Source of the DNA: Mesorhizobium sp. M7A.F.Ca.US.008.03.1.1
GTDB lineage: Bacteria > Pseudomonadota > Alphaproteobacteria > Rhizobiales > Rhizobiaceae
Assembly: GCF_003997495.1 (NCBI RefSeq)
Contig: NZ_RZRU01000009.1
Location: 62,001 to 126,000 of the forward strand
DNA length: 64,000 bases
Direction of reading: 5' to 3'
This document shows positions 56,935-64,000 of the stretch, in pieces (position 1 is the first letter of the stretch; each line of letters opens with the position of its first letter). The notes below the pieces were generated by a model that saw only the letters and a program-made list of their open reading frames with translations, was not told where the DNA came from and did no database searches. A program made the translations under genes and the position numbers.

Positions 56935-58140
56935 TCAGCGCAGCATGAAAACACTGCAAGCCTCGCCCGCGGCCGCTGCGGGCGCAAACGGCGCCCGCAC
57001 GATCAGCCCGTTGGCGTCGGCCAGCATTCTCAGCATCGAGGAATCCTGGATGCCGAACGGCGTCGCCACCAGCACGCCGCCATCTTCCCTGACCACGGCT
57101 CGGACATAGTCCTGGCGCAAATCATTGGCCGGCATTGCGGCGCCCAATCGCGCCGGACGTATGTCCTGGCGATAATTGCGGCCGCCGAGCCGCGCCAGCA
57201 ACGGCTTCAGGAACAGTTGCGAGCAGACCAGGCTTGCCACCGGGTTGCCAGGCAGGCCGATGCACCTGATGTCGCCGAGGCGGCCGAACATCAGCGGCTT
57301 GCCGGGCCGCATGGCGATCTTCCAGAAGCCGAGCGTCATGCCTTCGCCGGTCAGCACGTCGTGGATCAGGTCGTGATCGCCGACCGAGGCGCCACCAAGC
57401 GTCACGATGACATCCGCACCGGCCGCGACCGCTTTTTGCACCAGTTCGGCGATGGCCTCCTTGCGATCGGCGGCAATGCCGAGATCGAGCGCGCGGGCGC
57501 CGACCGAGTGTGCGGTGGCAGCGACGCCATAGGCATTGGACGAGATGATCTGGTCCTGCCCGAGTTCGCTGCCGGGCGGCAGCAATTCGTCGCCGGTGGC
57601 GATGATGGCGACCAGCGGCCGTTTCACCACGTTGACCCGGGGATGGTTGGCCGATGCTGCCAGCGACAGTGCCGCCGGGTCGAGCAAGCGGCCTTTTTCC
57701 AGCAGCATGTCGCCTGTTGAAAAATCGAGCCCGATGCGGCGGATATTGCGCCATTGCGCCGTCGGCTCGGTCACTTCGATATCGCCGCCGCCGAGGTCGC
57801 GGACATTCTCCTGGATGACGATGGTGTCGGCGCCTTCGGGCAGCGGCGCGCCGGTGAAGATACGCACCGCTTGTCGCTCGCCGACCGTGCCGTCGAAGCC
57901 GCGCCCGGCAGGCGCCATGCCGATCACCGATAGTTTCGATGGGACCGACGCCACGTCGGCGGCGCGCGCCGCATAGCCGTCCATGGCGGAAGCATTGAAA
58001 GGCGGTTGGGTGCGGAGTGCCACGACCGGTTCCGCCAGAACACGATCCACCGCCTCGAACAGAGGAACGCTTTCGCCGGCCAGAGGTGCCGCACCATCGA
58101 ACAGGCGTTCAAGCGCCTCCGCGATAGGAACCAGCGCCAT
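56935..58140 (-). CDS. moeA: Molybdopterin molybdotransferase MoeA
   Basis: MoeA inserts molybdate into adenylated molybdopterin. The 401 residues contain FNASAMDGYAAR, ATGDELLPPG, TLGGASVGDHDL and GLPGNPVASLVC, the classical MoeA/gephyrin motifs. It overlaps the moaC stop by one base (TGATG). In the rhizobial order I recall, lexA would follow; here the kyn block intervenes. Confidence 0.95.
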   Translation of the reverse strand: MALVPIAEALERLFDGAAPLAGESVPLFEAVDRVLAEPVVALRTQPPFNASAMDGYAARAADVASVPSKLSVIGMAPAGRGFDGTVGERQAVRIFTGAPLPEGADTIVIQENVRDLGGGDIEVTEPTAQWRNIRRIGLDFSTGDMLLEKGRLLDPAALSLAASANHPRVNVVKRPLVAIIATGDELLPPGSELGQDQIISSNAYGVAATAHSVGARALDLGIAADRKEAIAELVQKAVAAGADVIVTLGGASVGDHDLIHDVLTGEGMTLGFWKIAMRPGKPLMFGRLGDIRCIGLPGNPVASLVCSQLFLKPLLARLGGRNYRQDIRPARLGAAMPANDLRQDYVRAVVREDGGVLVATPFGIQDSSMLRMLADANGLIVRAPFAPAAAAGEACSVFMLR

Positions 58141-58622
58141 CAGGAACTCGCCTTGTAGTCACCCGACTTGCCACCGGTCTTTTCGACCAGGCGGATACCG
58201 GAGATCACCATGGCGCGGTCTACTGCTTTCGCCATGTCATAGATGGTCAGGCAGGCTACCGAAGCGGCCGTCAGCGCTTCCATCTCGACACCCGTCTTGC
58301 CGGTGACGCGCGCCAGCGCGGTGACCTTCAGGCCCGGCAAAGCATGGTCGGGCTCGATGTCGACGGAAACCTTGGTCAGCAGCAGCGGATGGCAGAGCGG
58401 GATCAGCTCATGCGCCTTCTTCGCCGCCATGATGCCGGCAATGCGCGCAGTGCCGAGCACATCGCCCTTCTTGGCGTTGCCGGCGAGGATCATCTTCAGG
58501 GTCTCGGGCCGCATCGCGACAAAGCCTTCGGCGATCGCCGTGCGCGTTGTCTCCGCCTTGTCGCCGACATCGACCATGTTGGCCTCGCCCTGCGGGCCGA
58601 GGTGGGTGAGGGCTGATGTCAT
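58140..58622 (-). CDS. moaC: Cyclic pyranopterin monophosphate synthase MoaC
   Basis: MoaC completes the first step of molybdenum cofactor synthesis. The 160 residues include [29 protein letters not shown] and [16 protein letters not shown]. It is separated from trpC by two bases and overlaps moeA, so tryptophan and cofactor genes form one unit. Confidence 0.95.
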   Translation of the reverse strand: MTSALTHLGPQGEANMVDVGDKAETTRTAIAEGFVAMRPETLKMILAGNAKKGDVLGTARIAGIMAAKKAHELIPLCHPLLLTKVSVDIEPDHALPGLKVTALARVTGKTGVEMEALTAASVACLTIYDMAKAVDRAMVISGIRLVEKTGGKSGDYKASS

Positions 58623-58624
58623 CG

Positions 58625-59437
58625 TCAGACGGCCTCGGCCGATACCTTGCCCGTCAAAAGCAGGCGCGTCGCCGCTGTGACGTTCTGTTGTCGCATCAGG
58701 CTCTCGCCGACGAGGAAGGTGTCGATGCCGGTCTTCTGCATCCTGAGGCAGTCATCATGGGTGAAAATACCGCTCTCGCTGACCAGCAGGCGGCCGCCCG
58801 GCACCATGGGCGCCAGCCGCTCCGACGTTTTAAGGCTGGTTTCGAATGTTCTCAGATCGCGGTTGTTGATGCCGATCAGCTGCGACGACAGCTTTACCGC
58901 GCGCAGCGTCTCGGCCTCGTCATGCACCTCGATCAGCGCATCCATGCCGAGTTCGAAGGCAGTCGCCTCAAGCTCGCTGGCCAGGGCGTCATCGACGCTG
59001 GCCATGATGATCAGGATCGCATCAGCGCCCCAGGCGCGCGCCTCATAGACCTGGTAGGGATCGAACAGAAAATCCTTGCGTAGCGCCGGCAGGGCGACGG
59101 CCGCACGTGCCTTGGTCAGAAATTCCGGCGCGCCCTGAAAGGACGGCGCGTCGGTCAGTACCGAAAGGCAAGCGGCGCCGCCTTTCGCATAGGCCTGCGC
59201 CAGCGCCGGCGGATCGAAATCGGCGCGGATCAGGCCCTTGGACGGGCTTGCCTTCTTGATCTCGGCGATCAGCGCGAAGGCGCCGGATTTGCGCTTCGCT
59301 TCCAGTGCGGCAAGAAAGCCGCGCGGAGCGTCGGCATCTTTTGCCCGGGCCTTGATTTCGGCCAGCGGCATGCGTGCCTTTGCCGCCGCGATCTCGTCGC
59401 GCTTGTAGGCCTCGATCTTGCGAAGAATGTCAGACAC
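58625..59437 (-). CDS. trpC: Indole-3-glycerol phosphate synthase
   Basis: TrpC is a TIM-barrel enzyme of tryptophan synthesis. The 270 residues show [16 protein letters not shown] with the catalytic Lys, [13 protein letters not shown] and [11 protein letters not shown]. It is monofunctional, without a fused TrpF. It starts three bases after the trpD stop. Confidence 0.96.
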   Translation of the reverse strand: MSDILRKIEAYKRDEIAAAKARMPLAEIKARAKDADAPRGFLAALEAKRKSGAFALIAEIKKASPSKGLIRADFDPPALAQAYAKGGAACLSVLTDAPSFQGAPEFLTKARAAVALPALRKDFLFDPYQVYEARAWGADAILIIMASVDDALASELEATAFELGMDALIEVHDEAETLRAVKLSSQLIGINNRDLRTFETSLKTSERLAPMVPGGRLLVSESGIFTHDDCLRMQKTGIDTFLVGESLMRQQNVTAATRLLLTGKVSAEAV

Positions 59438-59440
59438 GTT

Positions 59441-60451
59441 TTATCCGTTCGAAATCTCGACCAGCCTGTCCAGCACTTGCAGGGCACGGCCGCTGTCGAT
59501 GGCTTGCGCGGCGAGCGCGATGCCGTCGGCAAGCGTCGTCGCCTTGCCCGCAACGACCAGTCCGGCACCGGCGTTCATCAGCACGGTGTCGCGATAGGCG
59601 CCGGCGCCGCCGCCGAGCATATCGCGCAAGGCCTTGGCGTTGTAGTCCGAATCGCCGCCGCGCAATTCATCCTTGCTATGGCGCGCCAGCCCAACCGCTT
59701 CAGGGGTCAGCGTGAAGCTGCGGATCTCGCCGCCGATCAGTTCGGCGACCTGCGTCTCGCCGGTGGTGGTGATCTCGTCATAGCCGTCGCCATGGGCAAC
59801 CCAGGCATGCTCGGCACCCAGCGCCTTCAGTGTCTCGGCAACCGGCAGGATCCATTCCGGCAGGAACACACCGACCAGCTGCCGCTTGACGCCGGCCGGG
59901 TTGGAGAGCGGCCCGAGCAGGTTGAATATGGTGCGGGTGCCGAGTTCGACGCGGGTCGGGCCGACATGCTTCATCGCCGGATGGTGCGCGGGCGCGAACA
60001 TGAAGCCAACGCCAGCCTCGTGGACGCAGCGGCCGATGAATTCGGGCGAGATGTCGATCTTGACGCCGAGCGCAACCAGCACGTCGGCTGCCCCTGTCAG
60101 CGACGACAGGCCGCGATTGCCGTGCTTGGCAACCGGCACGCCGCTGCCGGCAACGACGAAGGCCGATGCCGTCGAAATGTTGACGCTGTGAGAATTGTCG
60201 CCGCCGGTGCCGACGATGTCGATGGCGTCGGTGGGCGCGTCGACGTGCAGCATCTTGGCCCGCATGGTTGCGACGGCGCCTGAAATCTCGCTCACCGTCT
60301 CGCCGCGCACGCGCAGCGCCATCAGGAAGCCGCCGATCTGGCCGGGGGTCGCATCACCCGACATGATGATGTCGAAGGCCTCGCGGGCTTCCTCGAAGGA
60401 AAGCGCGCTACCGGTCGCGACCTTGGCGATATGGGTTTTCAGCGCGCTCAT
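59441..60451 (-). CDS. trpD: Anthranilate phosphoribosyltransferase
   Basis: TrpD transfers phosphoribose to anthranilate. The 336 residues show [26 protein letters not shown] and [17 protein letters not shown]. Its ATG overlaps the stop of the PpiD-like gene (ATGA). The kynU product anthranilate, made a few kb away, is the same compound this enzyme consumes. Confidence 0.96.
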   Translation of the reverse strand: MSALKTHIAKVATGSALSFEEAREAFDIIMSGDATPGQIGGFLMALRVRGETVSEISGAVATMRAKMLHVDAPTDAIDIVGTGGDNSHSVNISTASAFVVAGSGVPVAKHGNRGLSSLTGAADVLVALGVKIDISPEFIGRCVHEAGVGFMFAPAHHPAMKHVGPTRVELGTRTIFNLLGPLSNPAGVKRQLVGVFLPEWILPVAETLKALGAEHAWVAHGDGYDEITTTGETQVAELIGGEIRSFTLTPEAVGLARHSKDELRGGDSDYNAKALRDMLGGGAGAYRDTVLMNAGAGLVVAGKATTLADGIALAAQAIDSGRALQVLDRLVEISNG

Positions 60452-62340
60452 CTTGTCGAGGCTTGGGCAACGGCGGCCTGGTCGATGCGAACGTCGTACT
60501 GCGTCTGCAACTGCGCCACCAACTGGTCGAGCAGATCATCCGACATGCCGGAGGTGAAGGATTTCTGCGCGTCGTCCGGCACCGAACTGGCATCGGCCCC
60601 AGCGGGCTCGAACACTTCGGCGACCTTGTACAAGATCTGCCCGTCGCCGGTGGGCGAGGGGATCAGGCCGGTACCGCCTTCGCCGACTCCGAACATCGCT
60701 GCGGCGCCCTCCTTGCCGAAATCGACGTCGTCAGCCTCGCGCTTGACACCGCGCTTGGTCTGCTTTTCCAACTTCAGTTCGCTGGCGATGACGTCGAGCG
60801 TTGCACCGGCCTTGAGCCGCTTTTCCAGCTCGTCAGCCTTGGCGGCGAGCCGCTTGCTTGTTTCCGCCGCCGTCCAGTCGGCCACGACTTTCTGACGAAC
60901 CTCATCCAGCGTGCGGTCGCGAGCCGGCGTGATGGACGCCACCTCATAGAAGACGAAGCCGTTGTCGGCTGTGGTCAAGGCATCGTTTTCCGTGTTGGGT
61001 TCGGCGTCGAAGACGGCTTTGATCAGCTCCGGCGATTGCGGCAGGGCCTTGACGATGCTTGCATCTGGCCGCAGTCCACTGCGATCGATGGCGTCGATGG
61101 TGACGACCTTCAGCTTCAGCTTGGCCGCAGCGTCGGCCAGGGAACTGCCGGCGGCGCGGGTATCATCGTAATTGTCGCGTACGTCCAGAAGGATGCGGCT
61201 TGCCTCGCCCAGCGCCAGATCCTTGCGGATCTGGTCGGACACCTCGGCCAGCGGCTTCACCACCTCGGGCTTGATCTCGGTGACGCGCAGCAGCACCGGA
61301 CCGAAGGCGCCTTGCACGACCTGGCTGACTTCATTGGCGTTGAGCGCGAAGGCCGCGTCGGCGACCGCCTTGTCGGCGATCTTGTCCTTGGCAAGCGTGC
61401 CGAGCAACGTGTCGGCCGGCGTCTTGCCTTCCGCCGTGACCAGCTTGTCGAAAGTAGCGCCGGCCTTGAGCGAATCGAGTGCGGCCTTGGCCGCGTCCGG
61501 CGTCTTGAACACGAGCTGCTCGACGGTGCGCAGTTCCGGCGTGGTGTAACGCGCCTTGTTCTTGTTGTAGTCGTCGCTGACCTGGCTGTCGGTGACGGCG
61601 GTCGTATCCATGATGTCGACGGGTTCGAGGCGGACATAGGAGAATTTGCGGTATTCGGGTGCCGCATATGTCTTCTTGTTGGCTTCGAAATAGGCTGAGA
61701 GCACGCTATCGGACGGTGCCGCGATCGGCTCGACCAGTGCCTTGGGGAGCGTCAAATAGTCGATGGTGCGGTCTTCGCCGCGATAGAGCGCAACCGCCTT
61801 GAAGAAAGTGTCCGGAGCCTTGAGGCCGTCCGAGACCGCCTCGACAATCTGCTGGCGCACGGCCACCTGGGCACGGTTCTTCAAATAGTCTTCGGGCCGC
61901 ATGCCAATCTGCTGCAACATATATTCGAACGTTCTGCGGTCGAACTGGCCGCCCGGGCCCTTGAATGCTGGGTCTTCGCGTGTCAGCTCGGCCAGCCGGT
62001 CCTTGGAAAGTCCGAGGCCCAGCTTGCGGGCCTGTTCGTCGAGAACGGCCCCCGAGACGAGCTGCGCCAGCACCTGGTTGTCGACACCGAGCGCCTTTGC
62101 CTGTTCGTGGCTGAGACGCTGGCCGAACTGCTGCGACATGACAGCGAGCTGGCGATCATAGGCGAGACGGTATTCGTTGATCGACACTTTGGTGCCGCCA
62201 GCCGTTATGACCGAATCATGACCGGCAAGACCGCCCATCAGCCGTCCGGAAACACCCCAGACCAAAAAGCTGAGCACCAGCAGCACCAACAGCCCCTTCG
62301 CGACCCAGGTGCCTGCCGCGCTTCTCAATATACCAAGCAT
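60448..62340 (-). CDS. PpiD-like peptidyl-prolyl cis-trans isomerase
   Basis: This 630-residue chaperone is anchored by one N-terminal membrane helix ([18 protein letters not shown]), followed by a SurA_N-like region and a PpiC-type parvulin domain (about 260-370, [17 protein letters not shown]). That is the layout of PpiD, which helps proteins leaving the Sec translocon. ATG 62340 follows GGAAG at five bases; the frame continues open upstream but is antisense to tpiA there. It is the first gene of the ppiD-trpD-trpC-moaC-moeA unit. Confidence 0.92.
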   Translation of the reverse strand: MLGILRSAAGTWVAKGLLVLLVLSFLVWGVSGRLMGGLAGHDSVITAGGTKVSINEYRLAYDRQLAVMSQQFGQRLSHEQAKALGVDNQVLAQLVSGAVLDEQARKLGLGLSKDRLAELTREDPAFKGPGGQFDRRTFEYMLQQIGMRPEDYLKNRAQVAVRQQIVEAVSDGLKAPDTFFKAVALYRGEDRTIDYLTLPKALVEPIAAPSDSVLSAYFEANKKTYAAPEYRKFSYVRLEPVDIMDTTAVTDSQVSDDYNKNKARYTTPELRTVEQLVFKTPDAAKAALDSLKAGATFDKLVTAEGKTPADTLLGTLAKDKIADKAVADAAFALNANEVSQVVQGAFGPVLLRVTEIKPEVVKPLAEVSDQIRKDLALGEASRILLDVRDNYDDTRAAGSSLADAAAKLKLKVVTIDAIDRSGLRPDASIVKALPQSPELIKAVFDAEPNTENDALTTADNGFVFYEVASITPARDRTLDEVRQKVVADWTAAETSKRLAAKADELEKRLKAGATLDVIASELKLEKQTKRGVKREADDVDFGKEGAAAMFGVGEGGTGLIPSPTGDGQILYKVAEVFEPAGADASSVPDDAQKSFTSGMSDDLLDQLVAQLQTQYDVRIDQAAVAQASTR

Positions 62341-62484
62341 TTTTACTTCCGATTTATGCGCATTTTCGCATGCGCCGAGTCTGAAACAAGCGCAATAGCG
62401 CCCTTCCGGTCCACTGTCGATTGCTTTGTGGCCTGATTTTGGTAGTGAGGGCCAGAGCCCGATATCGCCCGGAGAAGCAAACCC

Positions 62485-63252
62485 ATGACACCAGGAATTC
62501 GCCCGCTCGTCGCCGGCAACTGGAAAATGAACGGCACCAGCGCCTCCCTCAACGAGCTCAGGATGATCGGTAACGGTTTCATGAGCGGGCTCGATGCGGA
62601 GACCGAAGCGCTGGTTTGCGTTCCCGCGACATTGCTTGCCCATGCCGCGGAGATCCTGTCGCGCACGCCGGTGCATGCCGGCGGCGAGGATTGCCACCCC
62701 AAGGAGAGCGGCGCCTACACCGGCTGCATCTCGGCGGAAATGCTCAAGGATGCCGGTGCAAGCCATGTCATCGTTGGCCATTCCGAATGCCGCGAGCAAC
62801 GCGGCGAGGATGATACCACTGTCCAGGCCAAGGCCTCCGCCGCCTGGCGCGCCGGGCTTGTGGCCATCATTTGCATTGGCGAGACGCATGAGCAGCGTGA
62901 AGCGGGCGCGACGCTGGACGTGCTGTCGAGGCAGGTCGATGGCTCGGTGCCGCCAAGCGCCACCCCGTCCAACACCATTGTTGCCTATGAGCCGGTATGG
63001 GCGATCGGCACCGGCCTGACGCCGACCGCCGCCGATGTGGCCGAAGCACACGCACATATCCGCGAAAAGCTGTCGGAAAAGCTTGGCAGCGTCGCGGCGA
63101 AAGTGCGCATTCTCTATGGCGGCTCGGTCAAGCCCTCCAACGCGGTCGAACTGCTCGGCGTCAGGAATGTCGATGGCGCCCTGGTCGGCGGCGCCAGCCT
63201 GAAAGCGGCTGATTTTCTCGCCATCGCCGAGGCCTATCGCAATATCGGTTGA
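62485..63252 (+). CDS. tpiA: Triosephosphate isomerase
   Basis: TpiA interconverts dihydroxyacetone phosphate and glyceraldehyde-3-phosphate. The 255 residues contain the catalytic Lys14 (GNWKMNG), His99 (VIVGHSE) and the Glu in [12 protein letters not shown], and [11 protein letters not shown] for phosphate binding. After GHSE the usual double Arg reads Cys-Arg (102-103). It is divergent from the PpiD-like gene. Confidence 0.95.
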   Translation: MTPGIRPLVAGNWKMNGTSASLNELRMIGNGFMSGLDAETEALVCVPATLLAHAAEILSRTPVHAGGEDCHPKESGAYTGCISAEMLKDAGASHVIVGHSECREQRGEDDTTVQAKASAAWRAGLVAIICIGETHEQREAGATLDVLSRQVDGSVPPSATPSNTIVAYEPVWAIGTGLTPTAADVAEAHAHIREKLSEKLGSVAAKVRILYGGSVKPSNAVELLGVRNVDGALVGGASLKAADFLAIAEAYRNIG

Positions 63253-63421
63253 AGACATTCGCCACGCCGGATGGGCTTCCGGCGCCGGAAATCGTTGCAA
63301 AGGGCGGGTTGCTTCCCATATTCCGGCCACGGGCTTGGAAATGCCGTCAAAGCATTGTATTGAGCCGCCTCCAATTCACCGGTCGTGTTCGCGGCCGGGT
63401 AAGGCCTTGCCAGGATAAACT

Positions 63422-63895
63422 ATGGAAACCGTACTGATCGTCATCCATCTCATGGTCGTGCTCGCCCTTGTCGGCGTGGTGCTGTTGCAGCGCTCCGAGG
63501 GCGGCGGCCTTGGCATTGGTGGCGGATCCGGCTTCATGACCGCGCGCGGCGCTGCCAATGCGCTGACGCGTGCGACGGCGATCCTGGCGGCCGCCTTCTT
63601 CGCCACGTCACTGACACTGTCGATCGTTGCCCGCTATGGCGAGAAGCCGATCGACATCCTCGACCGCGTCCCAGCGACATCGGATGGTGCGGCAGGCAAG
63701 GGCGTGCTCAACCAATTGCCCGGCACGACCACACCGGCGCCCGCCGGCAACGCCACGCCGGCGCCGCCATCCGGCAACGACGCCGCGGCTCCGGCGACTG
63801 CCCCGGCCACTGCGCCTGCCGCCGGCTCGACGCCGCCGGCGACCAACGGCACGGCTCCCGCCGCACCGGCGACCCCGCAGGTTCCAAACCAGTAG
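63422..63895 (+). CDS. secG: Preprotein translocase subunit SecG
   Basis: SecG is the small accessory subunit of SecYEG. The conserved core is the first 75 residues: two membrane helices around LLQRSEGGGLGIGGGSGFMT. The remaining 80 residues form a low-complexity Ala/Pro/Thr tail, usual in Rhizobiales but absent in E. coli SecG. It follows tpiA by 169 bp. Confidence 0.94.
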   Translation: METVLIVIHLMVVLALVGVVLLQRSEGGGLGIGGGSGFMTARGAANALTRATAILAAAFFATSLTLSIVARYGEKPIDILDRVPATSDGAAGKGVLNQLPGTTTPAPAGNATPAPPSGNDAAAPATAPATAPAAGSTPPATNGTAPAAPATPQVPNQ

Positions 63896-63912
63896 TCTTC
63901 GGTGCCTGAAGA

Positions 63913-63943
63913 CGCGATCTGTGGTCGTTTGAACACAGTCGCG
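63913..63943. terminator. Hairpin downstream of secG
   Basis: CGCGA-T-CTGTG and CACAG-TCGCG pair over 10 bp with one bulged T and a 10-base loop. There is no T run, so termination would be weak. The next bases to 64000 hold no gene I can assign. Confidence 0.4.
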
Positions 63944-64000
63944 GCAAATGCAGCGAGATCACGAAGATTCGACGGGGTGAGGCATGGCCCCACGCTTGAG

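Overview
The window looks like chromosomal DNA of an alphaproteobacterium of the Rhizobiales (Hyphomicrobiales), most like Mesorhizobium or another Phyllobacteriaceae. The reasons are high GC with dense coding, GTG/TTG starts with strong Shine-Dalgarno sites, Rhizobiales-type families (EipB/DUF1849, DUF1489, LpxI, phasin) and the gene orders rpsB-tsf-pyrH-frr-uppS-cdsA-rseP-bamA-lpxD-fabZ-lpxA-lpxI-lpxB-gltA and ppiD-trpD-trpC-moaC-moeA. The genus is inferred from recalled protein similarity, not from a database search. I see no rRNA, tRNA, CRISPR array, IS element or prophage.

Layout. 1-3.4 kb (minus strand): pyrB, a dihydroorotase homologue that has lost its metal ligands, plsY and the start of dprA, linked by overlapping stops and starts. 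3.5-8 kb: aidB, two small membrane proteins, ruvX, a UPF0173 hydrolase and a secreted protein. 8.1-12.5 kb: gatC, a GNAT acetyltransferase, gatA with a 33-residue insertion, a frameshifted membrane protein, a YdcF/ElyC-like protein and a DUF599 protein. 12.6-18.2 kb: L-serine dehydratase, DUF1489, a translationally coupled VWA / membrane-DnaJ pair, a DD-carboxypeptidase with a SPOR domain, and a phasin behind an operator-containing promoter. 18.4-22 kb: clpS-clpA and a frameshifted phosphotransferase-like gene. 22-27.7 kb: HIT, FemAB-like, GDPD and RidA genes on the minus strand, then EipB, a PlsC-like acyltransferase and DUF4031.

27.7-43.9 kb is the translation / envelope superoperon: structured rpsB leader, rpsB, tsf, then pyrH, frr, uppS, cdsA, rseP, bamA and the lipid A genes. 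Isoprenoid carrier, phospholipid, outer-membrane assembly and lipid A synthesis are thereby grouped with ribosome genes. A LysR / NTF2-like / aldo-keto reductase cassette lies between tsf and pyrH, and dxr is absent between cdsA and rseP.

43.9-63.9 kb holds gltA, gltX, comEC, lexA (with its own SOS box), a tryptophan-degradation cluster (kynU, kynA, an aminobenzoate-CoA-ligase-like gene, an unknown 451-residue protein, and a kynurenine-formamidase-like hydrolase), then moeA-moaC-trpC-trpD-ppiD, and tpiA and secG on the other strand. The kyn block separates moeA from lexA, which are neighbours in the rhizobial order I recall. Tryptophan synthesis (trpCD) and breakdown (kyn) genes are therefore next to each other.

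The most notable points are two +1 frameshifts at G runs, the catalytically dead PyrC, the two inserted cassettes, the alternative pairings in the rpsB leader, the operator in the phasin promoter spacer, and the uncharacterised VWA/DnaJ pair and 451-residue protein.
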